DNA from: Alphaproteobacteria bacterium
GTDB taxonomy: Bacteria > Pseudomonadota > Alphaproteobacteria > GCA-2731375
NCBI GenBank assembly: GCA_028281075.1
Contig: JANQKO010000103.1
Span: 1-5,077 of the forward strand
DNA: 5,077 bases
Direction: 5' to 3'
In this document: positions 1 through 3,708 of the stretch, in pieces
Position numbering within the stretch: position 1 is the first letter of the stretch
How the letters are laid out: the number at the start of each line of letters is the position of its first letter
Notes under the pieces: generated by a model
What the model was told of the DNA's origin: nothing
Seen by the model: only the letters and a program-made list of their open reading frames with translations
Databases searched by the model: none
Made by a program: the position numbers and the translations under genes

Positions 1-704
1 CTGGCCGAGGCCGCCACGCTGAAGTCGTTGAACTTCTGCACGTAGTTGGCGCTGATCTCGATGACTTCGGACTGCTGGCCGGCGTTTTCCTCGCTCTGGA
101 AGCCCGAATAGGTGCCGCCACAGCTACCGGAACCGGTCGACTGCGAACGCTCTTCGCAGTTGTCGGGCGTGTACGACGCGCTCAGCTCGAAGCCGAAGAA
201 ACGCGGCGTGAAGTAGGTCAGCTTCTCCGCGTCCGACGTCATGTTCGGCGGCGTCGCGGTGGAGTTGATCCCGCCCGGCGCGGCCCAGATCCGGAAGTTC
301 GGCGAGTTCAGGCCGAGACCGACGGACTTGGTGCCACGGTGCTGCAGGTAAGCGCCGGAGTTCTCCGCGCCGATGTTGACGCGGCCCCAGGCACCCTCGA
401 AGTAGATGAAGGACTCGTCGATCTGGTCCGTGCAGGTCTCGGCTTCGAGCTGCACCTGGACACCGACCTCGAGACCGTTGTCGAGCGTGGTCTTGCCGTT
501 GAAGATGATTTCACCCTCGCGGAACACACCATGCTCGCGACGGTCAGCAGCACCCTCACCGGCACCGTCGTCCTCGTCGCCAACGGCGAAGACGGCTTGG
601 AAATAGCCCCCCACGCCGAGCTGGATCTTGTCGGCCGCAAACGCACCGTTGGCCAAGCAACCCGCGGCCACCAGCGCCGTTGTGCCGTACAACAGCTTCT
701 TCAT
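1..704 (-). CDS. Outer-membrane porin, alphaproteobacterial type (3' end outside window)
   Basis: Trimeric beta-barrel porins of this family let small hydrophilic solutes diffuse across the outer membrane. Reading the minus strand from ATG at 704 gives 234 codons without a stop before the left edge; family members are usually about 350-450 residues, so the C-terminal strands are missing. Residues 1-23 form a Sec signal peptide (MKKLLYGTTALVAAG..., ending GAFA, then ADKIQLGVGGYFQAVF). The mature start, the FNGKTTLDNGLEVGVQVQLEAE stretch and the FEGAWGRVNIGAEN segment are typical porin beta-strand wording. An acidic insert (about residues 41-60) follows the first strand. C183 and C195 lie 12 residues apart in a Gly/Ser-rich, loop-like stretch, which is unusual for a porin. 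The start is supported by AGAGAGGT at 713-720, 8 bases upstream. A decayed paralogue sits upstream in the same orientation. The family call is confident; the solute specificity cannot be told. Confidence 0.93.
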   Translation of the reverse strand, partial: MKKLLYGTTALVAAGCLANGAFAADKIQLGVGGYFQAVFAVGDEDDGAGEGAADRREHGVFREGEIIFNGKTTLDNGLEVGVQVQLEAETCTDQIDESFIYFEGAWGRVNIGAENSGAYLQHRGTKSVGLGLNSPNFRIWAAPGGINSTATPPNMTSDAEKLTYFTPRFFGFELSASYTPDNCEERSQSTGSGSCGGTYSGFQSEENAGQQSEVIEISANYVQKFNDFSVAASA

Positions 705-759
705 TGCAATGTACCTCTCTGATGTCGTCGTCTTACGCGTAAAACGATGTCGCTAGTAC

Positions 760-784
760 TGGGTTGGATTGTCTCGTTAACCCA
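760..784 (-). other. Stem-loop at the predicted 5' end of the porin mRNA
   Basis: TGGGTT (760-765) and AACCCA (779-784) are perfect inverted repeats around a 13-base loop. If the promoter at 787-818 is right, this hairpin forms at the extreme 5' end of the porin transcript or overlaps the start site as an operator. The dyad is seen directly; its role is inferred. Confidence 0.35.
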
Positions 785-843
785 ACGGTATAGAGCCGAT
801 CCCATATCTAAAGGTCAAGCGCCAGGCCCTTTGGATTGTGTCG
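764..843. repeat. 13-bp direct repeat flanking the porin promoter
   Basis: TTGGATTGTCTCG (764-776) and TTGGATTGTGTCG (831-843) match at 12 of 13 positions, 67 bases apart. The putative -35 and -10 boxes of the porin gene lie between the copies. They could be paired regulator sites or a trace of a small duplication. Confidence 0.5.
787..818 (-). promoter_or_regulatory. Putative sigma-70-type promoter of the porin gene
   Basis: On the minus strand, TTGACC (813-818) resembles a -35 box and TATACC (787-792) a -10 box. The spacer is 20 bases, longer than the ideal 17, so the pairing is tentative. Transcription would begin near 779-781, giving a 5' UTR of about 75 bases before the porin ATG at 704. 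It is the most promoter-like sequence upstream of the gene, but the spacing lowers confidence. Confidence 0.35.
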
Positions 844-855
844 AAAATCGCGCAC

Positions 856-873
856 TGTTGCGAATGCGCAACA
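856..873. promoter_or_regulatory. Perfect dyad, operator-like, upstream of the porin promoter
   Basis: TGTTGCG (856-862) and CGCAACA (867-873) are perfect 7-base inverted repeats around AATG. The dyad lies about 38 bases upstream of the porin -35 box. The same half-site (GTTGCG/CGCAAC) recurs around the plus-strand promoter region at 1160-1209. It looks like a binding site for a dimeric regulator; the regulator is unknown. Confidence 0.4.
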
Positions 874-1000
874 TGGCGAAATCGGGCCGAACGCGCCCGA
901 TTCGCGACGCGCCGGCCCCGTATTCCATGGTCCGGAAGAAAACGGGGCGGCCGGAGCCGTATCTCAGGCTGACGACGTCGTCGTCACTGTCGCCGCCGCC

Positions 1001-1150
1001 GAGACCGTTGTCGAGCTTGGTCTTGCCGTTGAAGATGACCTCCACCTCGCGGAAGACCGCGTTGAAACAGCCCCCGGCACCGAGCTGGATCTTGTCGGCC
1101 GCAATGGCGCCATTGTGCCGTATAACAGACGTCGTATTGAACCGTACCCC
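1001..1150 (-). pseudogene. Decayed tandem porin copy (5' fragment)
   Basis: Three collinear blocks match the start of the intact porin at 1-704. 1001-1054 matches 471-524 (49 of 54 bases), 1080-1104 matches 616-640 (25 of 25), and 1109-1128 matches 676-695 (18 of 20). Between blocks the copy lacks 66 bases (22 codons, in frame, the acidic insert) and 31 bases inside the signal peptide (a frameshift). The base triplet matching the porin ATG is ATA (1135-1137). Weaker similarity continues into the RBS region (GGGGTAC at 1144-1150 against GAGGTAC). The readable protein is AADKIQLGAGGCFNAVFREV..., then FNGKTKLDNGL, where the match stops abruptly at 1001. The copy has the same orientation as the intact gene, about 430 bases upstream. 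The lost start, frameshift and truncation make a functional porin very unlikely. Confidence 0.85.
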
Positions 1151-1159
1151 GCCCGTGAT

Positions 1160-1209
1160 TGGTTGCGCTCGTGACACGATTGTAAAATTGGCTCGATTAT
1201 CCGCAACCA
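1160..1209 (+). promoter_or_regulatory. Possible promoter of the leader/DUF6445/sulfotransferase unit, flanked by inverted half-sites
   Basis: GTGACA (1171-1176) matches five of six bases of a -35 box. GATTAT (1195-1200) is a fair -10 box at 18 bases spacing. An alternative -10, TAAAAT at 1183-1188, has a poorer partner. The whole region is bracketed by TGGTTGCG (1160-1167) and CGCAACCA (1202-1209), a perfect 8-base inverted repeat that shares its core with the dyad at 856-873. A regulator binding both arms would cover this promoter. Start of transcription would be near 1207, roughly 75 bases before the leader ORF. Confidence 0.35.
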
Positions 1210-1280
1210 GACCGGGCACATGGAGCATCGCCGGCATGAGGAAAGAAACGACGGTAACTCGAAATAGAGGAGGCCGTTCC

Positions 1281-1343
1281 ATGAAAGAAATACGACAGCC
1301 GGACGCGGCGCCCCCGCCGCCCACGGCATCGCGGCGCCGCTGA
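1281..1343 (+). CDS. Candidate 20-residue leader peptide with a polyproline run
   Basis: The frame encodes MKEIRQPDAAPPPPTASRRR and stops at TGA (1341-1343), 13 bases before the GTG start of the DUF6445-like gene. Its ATG is preceded by AGAGGAGG (1266-1273), 7 bases away, the strongest Shine-Dalgarno in the window; such a site in front of so short a frame is hard to dismiss. Four consecutive prolines (residues 11-14) are a context known to slow ribosomes that depend on EF-P. The 3' half overlaps alternative GC hairpins (1305-1340). I do not recognise the peptide. It could be a regulatory upstream ORF, a tiny protein, or a chance frame in which the SD serves nothing. An in-frame ATG at 1236 would lengthen it to 35 residues but lacks a comparable SD. 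Confidence 0.35.
   Translation: MKEIRQPDAAPPPPTASRRR
1305..1340 (+). promoter_or_regulatory. Mutually exclusive GC hairpins between leader ORF and DUF6445 start
   Basis: GCGGCG at 1305-1310 (A), CGCCGC at 1315-1320 (B) and GCGGCG at 1331-1336 (C) allow A:B (4-base loop) or B:C (10-base loop). A longer 8-base stem pairs 1305-1312 with 1333-1340. B lies within the four proline codons. This resembles leader attenuator geometry, but GC-rich DNA makes such pairings by chance fairly often. No U-tract follows, so any control would act on translation rather than by intrinsic termination. Confidence 0.3.
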
Positions 1344-1345
1344 GC

Positions 1346-1349
1346 GGAG
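1346..1349 (+). promoter_or_regulatory. Ribosome binding site fixing the GTG start of the DUF6445-like gene
   Basis: GGAG at 1346-1349 stands 7 bases before GTG at 1357. It sits just after the leader stop codon, so ribosomes ending the leader could reinitiate here. It supports GTG as the true start, and the protein's conserved-looking N-terminus (PLSFLVIDDFYTDP) begins right there. Confidence 0.7.
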
Positions 1350-1356
1350 ACCGCCC

Positions 1357-1983
1357 GTGCCCCTGTCCTTCCTGGTGATCGACGACTTCTATACCGATCC
1401 GCACGCGATCCGGCGGACGGCACTGTCGCTGGACTACCCCGAGCCGAAGAGTCCGCCGAACTTCCCCGGCCGCAATTCCCGGCAGAAGCTGCTGGTCAAG
1501 GGCATCGAGGAGATCGTCTCCGGCCTGCTGAACGAACCGCTGGTCGGCAGCACCCGCGACGCGCACGGCCATTGCCGGATCTCGCTGGCGGCCGACGACG
1601 CCAGCCGCCGCTACTACGTGCATATCGATCCGACCGCCGACTGGTCGGGCATTCTCTACCTCAGCCTGCCGGAGCACTGCCGGGGCGGCACCGAGTTCTT
1701 CCGCCACAAGGCCCTGGACAGCGACCGGGCGCCGATCTATCCGCACGAGATCGAGGCCCTGGGCGCCGGCAGCTACCCGGAGGCCGCCGACCGGATCATC
1801 CAGCGCGACAGCAACGACCTGTCGAAATGGGATCACCTGATGACGATCCCGATGCGGTTCAACCGGCTGATCCTGCTGCGCCCCTGGCTGTGGCACACGG
1901 CCGGACCGTCGTTCGGGGACAGCCTGGAGAACGGCCGCCTGGTGCAGCTCTTCTTCTTTACCCGCAAGCCGGCCGGGGACTGA
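1357..1983 (+). CDS. DUF6445-family protein, putative Fe(II)/2-oxoglutarate-type oxygenase fold
   Basis: A soluble 208-residue protein without signal peptide or membrane segment. The order and wording fit my memory of DUF6445: an N-terminal VIDDFYTDPHAIR element, YYVHIDP (about 86-92), WSGILYLSLPEHCRGGTEFFRH (96-117), the IPMRFNRLILLRPWLWH core (164-180), then FG and GRLVQLFFF (193-201). H89, D91 and H180, with R194 fourteen residues after H180, form the HxD...H...R pattern of Fe(II)/2-oxoglutarate dioxygenases, where the triad holds iron and Arg binds the co-substrate. That supports a hydroxylase-like activity by inference; the substrate is unknown. The start is GTG with GGAG 7 bases upstream. 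The sulfotransferase follows after 12 bases in the same reading frame, so the two are probably co-transcribed and translationally coupled. The gene and its partner may form one modification step pair. The family call is good; the enzymatic role is not proven. Confidence 0.83.
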   Translation: MPLSFLVIDDFYTDPHAIRRTALSLDYPEPKSPPNFPGRNSRQKLLVKGIEEIVSGLLNEPLVGSTRDAHGHCRISLAADDASRRYYVHIDPTADWSGILYLSLPEHCRGGTEFFRHKALDSDRAPIYPHEIEALGAGSYPEAADRIIQRDSNDLSKWDHLMTIPMRFNRLILLRPWLWHTAGPSFGDSLENGRLVQLFFFTRKPAGD

Positions 1984-1995
1984 ACGGCGCGGGCC

Positions 1996-2829
1996 ATGGG
2001 CGCGATCATCTGGCTCGCCTCCTATCCGAAGTCCGGCAACACCTGGCTGCGGGCCTTCCTGCATAACCTGCTGACCAACCCGCGGACGCCGGCGCGGCCG
2101 GACGAGCTGGCCCGCTTCACGCTCAGCGAGAACGACAAGGGCTGGTACGACCGGGTCAACGGCGCGCCGGTCGACGGCCTGGGCTCGGCGGAGACGATCC
2201 GCATGCGGCCGGCCGTGCACCGGCTGATGACCGCGAGCGGCCCGGATTCCGTGTTCGTCAAGACCCACAGCTATCTGGGCGAGGCGCACGGCACGCCGCT
2301 GATCAGCATGGACGTCACCGCCGGCGCCATCTACGTGGTGCGCAATCCGCTGGACGTGGTGCTGTCGATGACCGCGCATTACGGCATCGATGTCGCGCGG
2401 GCGATCGAGACCATCAACACGCCGCGGGAATCGGTCGCCGACGCCGCCCACGTGGTCGAGGTCATGGGCACCTGGAGCCGGCATGTCGAGAGCTGGACCG
2501 CGCGGCCCAATCCCGGCCTGCTGGTGGTCCGCTACGAGGACCTGCTGGCCAAGCCGCGCAAGCATTTCAGCGCCGTCGCCGGCTTTCTCGGCCTGAAGCC
2601 GTCACGCGAGCGCCTGGACCGGGCGATCCGGTTCTGCGCCTTCAAGACCCTGCGGCGCCTGGAGGAGCGCCACGGCTTTCGCGAGCGCAGCCCGAACGCG
2701 CCACGGTTCTTCCGCACCGGCCGGGCCGAGCAATGGCGGGAAAAGCTGGCGCCGGAGCAGGTGCGGCGGATCGTCGAGGCGCACCGCGAACAGATGTCGC
2801 GCTACGGCTATGTCCCGGAGGGCTTCTGA
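1996..2829 (+). CDS. PAPS-dependent sulfotransferase (Sulfotransfer_1 type)
   Basis: A cytosolic 277-residue enzyme expected to move a sulfuryl group from PAPS to a hydroxyl or amine of an acceptor. Seen in order: the 5'-phosphosulfate loop YPKSGNTW (10-17) right at the N-terminus; KTH (89-91), where H91 matches the catalytic base of the family; the 3'-phosphate-binding VVRNPLDVVLS (114-124); a VVRYEDLL segment (about 178-185), usual before the C-terminal helices; and FFRTGRAEQWREKL (238-251), the counterpart of the RKGxxGDW cofactor loop. Length and motif set look complete. No convincing SD precedes the ATG, which lies 12 bases after the upstream stop, so coupling to the DUF6445-like gene is likely. 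The acceptor cannot be read from the sequence; small molecule, glycan/lipid and peptide targets all remain open. Confidence 0.93.
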   Translation: MGAIIWLASYPKSGNTWLRAFLHNLLTNPRTPARPDELARFTLSENDKGWYDRVNGAPVDGLGSAETIRMRPAVHRLMTASGPDSVFVKTHSYLGEAHGTPLISMDVTAGAIYVVRNPLDVVLSMTAHYGIDVARAIETINTPRESVADAAHVVEVMGTWSRHVESWTARPNPGLLVVRYEDLLAKPRKHFSAVAGFLGLKPSRERLDRAIRFCAFKTLRRLEERHGFRERSPNAPRFFRTGRAEQWREKLAPEQVRRIVEAHREQMSRYGYVPEGF

Positions 2830-3040
2830 ACGCGCCCGGAATCGCTTCGGCGACGGCCTTGCCGGCCCGCCGGCCGCCGCGCGATCATGCCTTTCGGTCG
2901 GCGGGAAGATGCGCTAAGACTTGCCATTCCGTCGGCGGTCTTTACCTCGCCCGCGGCCGGTTCGGCGTCCGCCGGGGGGGACGCGCCGGCGCCGGCGGTG
3001 AACGAGCGATCGAACACGCACGATGACGAAGGTCATGAGC
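2830..3040. other. Spacer between the sulfotransferase and the lipoprotein gene
   Basis: No supported gene. It contains a 14-base perfect palindrome, CGCCGGCGCCGGCG (2984-2997), and a run of seven G (2974-2980). No hairpin with a U-tract is visible after the sulfotransferase stop. A promoter for the lipoprotein/leuS pair would be expected here, but I could not identify convincing boxes. Confidence 0.5.
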
Positions 3041-3595
3041 ATGCGAAACCTACTACGGACGAGCGGCGTCGTGGCCAGCGCGGCGGCGGTGTTTGTGCTG
3101 ATCGGGTGCGAGAACGTGCCGGTCGAGTACGGCAACTATCCGCGCAAGGAATATGGCCGCCCGGTCAGCGATCCCTCGCAGCCGCGCGAAACCGTGTTCG
3201 GCCCCGGCGGCATCAACTTCCTCGGCGGCAACGAGGCGCCGGAAGGCGCCGCGACCGGTACCGGCGGCGGCATCGGCGTCAACAGCTTCCTGTGGCGCGC
3301 CTCGCTGGACACGCTGGCGTTCATGCCGCTGGCATCGGCCGATCCGTTCGGCGGCGTGATCATCACCGACTGGTACAGCCCGCCGGAAACGCCGAGCGAG
3401 CGGTTCAAGATGAACATCTACATCCTGGATACCCGGCTCCGCGCCGACGGGCTGAAGGTGGCGGTGTTCCGGCAGGAGCGCGGCGGCGCCACGCAGTGGG
3501 CCGACGCCGCGGTCACGCCGCAAACCGCGGTCCAGCTCGAAAACGCCATCCTGACGCGGGCGCGGCAGCTCCGGATCGACGCCTTCGCGCAATAG
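3041..3595 (+). CDS. DUF3576-family lipoprotein
   Basis: A 184-residue secreted lipoprotein of unknown function. The N-terminus MRNLLRTSGVVASAAAVFV has a positive end and a hydrophobic core, leading to lipobox L20-I21-G22-C23. Lipidation of C23 is expected, and E24 after it favours the outer membrane by the usual +2 rule. A flexible linker and a Gly-rich GTGGGIGVN stretch (73-81) precede VNSFLWRASLDTL (80-92) and DPFGGVIITDWY (101-112), which I recognise as DUF3576 wording. The C-terminal part alternates strand- and helix-like segments and ends in DAFAQ. I chose ATG 3041 because GAAGG (3028-3032) lies 8 bases upstream; in-frame ATGs at 3023 and 3035 would add six or two residues and have poorer sites. 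In alphaproteobacteria this gene commonly precedes leuS, as here. The role is presumably envelope-related, unproven. Confidence 0.88.
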   Translation: MRNLLRTSGVVASAAAVFVLIGCENVPVEYGNYPRKEYGRPVSDPSQPRETVFGPGGINFLGGNEAPEGAATGTGGGIGVNSFLWRASLDTLAFMPLASADPFGGVIITDWYSPPETPSERFKMNIYILDTRLRADGLKVAVFRQERGGATQWADAAVTPQTAVQLENAILTRARQLRIDAFAQ

Positions 3596-3610
3596 GGCCG
3601 GCTTCCGGCC
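3596..3610 (+). terminator. GC hairpin just after the lipoprotein stop (weak terminator candidate)
   Basis: GGCCGG (3596-3601) and CCGGCC (3605-3610) form a perfect 6-base stem with a CTT loop, starting one base after the stop codon. No run of T follows, so it is a poor intrinsic terminator. It may slow polymerase or protect the mRNA 3' end while leaving leuS partly co-transcribed. Confidence 0.25.
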
Positions 3611-3648
3611 GCCATCACCGCGCGATCCCGACGCGTCGGCGGCGTCCG

Positions 3649-3670
3649 TGACAACCAGCAATGACAACCA
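3649..3670 (+). repeat. 9-bp tandem repeat upstream of leuS
   Basis: TGACAACCA occurs at 3649-3657 and again at 3662-3670 with a 13-base period. The second copy overlaps an in-frame upstream ATG (3661) of leuS. It may be a small tandem duplication. Confidence 0.4.
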
Positions 3671-3708
3671 ACGACGGCCACCGGCCGGACAACCGAGGAC
3701 CAGGCGCC

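Larger units (their letters stand above)
705..1280. other. Gene-free stretch between the divergent porin and DUF6445/sulfotransferase units
   Basis: This 576-base stretch has no convincing intact gene. It carries the porin promoter and 5' UTR (about 705-820), the repeats and dyads at 760-873, a porin remnant (1001-1150) and a possible plus-strand promoter (about 1171-1200). Between 874 and 1000 I see nothing assignable except a 12-base palindrome GACGACGTCGTC at 971-982. The minus-strand frame that continues the porin remnant stays open through this part down to about 815 (residues such as DDDVVSLRYGSG), but I could not match it to the neighbouring porin. It may be a scrambled remnant of the lost 3' part. 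Confidence 0.7.

Noticed and set aside
655..663. AAGC in the porin signal peptide as a lipobox
   Set aside because: Residue -3 is Ala rather than Leu, and a standard signal peptidase I site (GAFA before ADK) follows; mature porins are not lipoproteins.
747..1343. 198-codon plus-strand frame across the intergenic region
   Set aside because: It crosses the porin promoter and antisense of the porin remnant, with no recognisable protein features; only its last 20 codons, with their own SD, are kept as a possible leader.
964..2565. 533-codon open frame on the minus strand opposite the DUF6445-like and sulfotransferase genes
   Set aside because: Low-complexity Arg/Ala/Gly/Pro-rich antisense translation in GC-rich DNA; both plus-strand genes have clear family motifs. 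Its end merely reads through the porin remnant in the wrong frame.
2974..2980. Seven-G run as a phase-variation tract
   Set aside because: It is short, lies in non-coding DNA of a GC-rich genome, and is not placed between identifiable promoter boxes.
3628..3639. 12-base palindrome CCGACGCGTCGG before leuS
   Set aside because: Such GC palindromes are expected by chance here; no paired site or other support for an operator.
3661..3708. Upstream in-frame ATG adding 16 residues to LeuRS
   Set aside because: No SD in front of it and the added residues do not look like the LeuRS N-terminus, whereas ATG 3709 has GAGGA at 9 bases.
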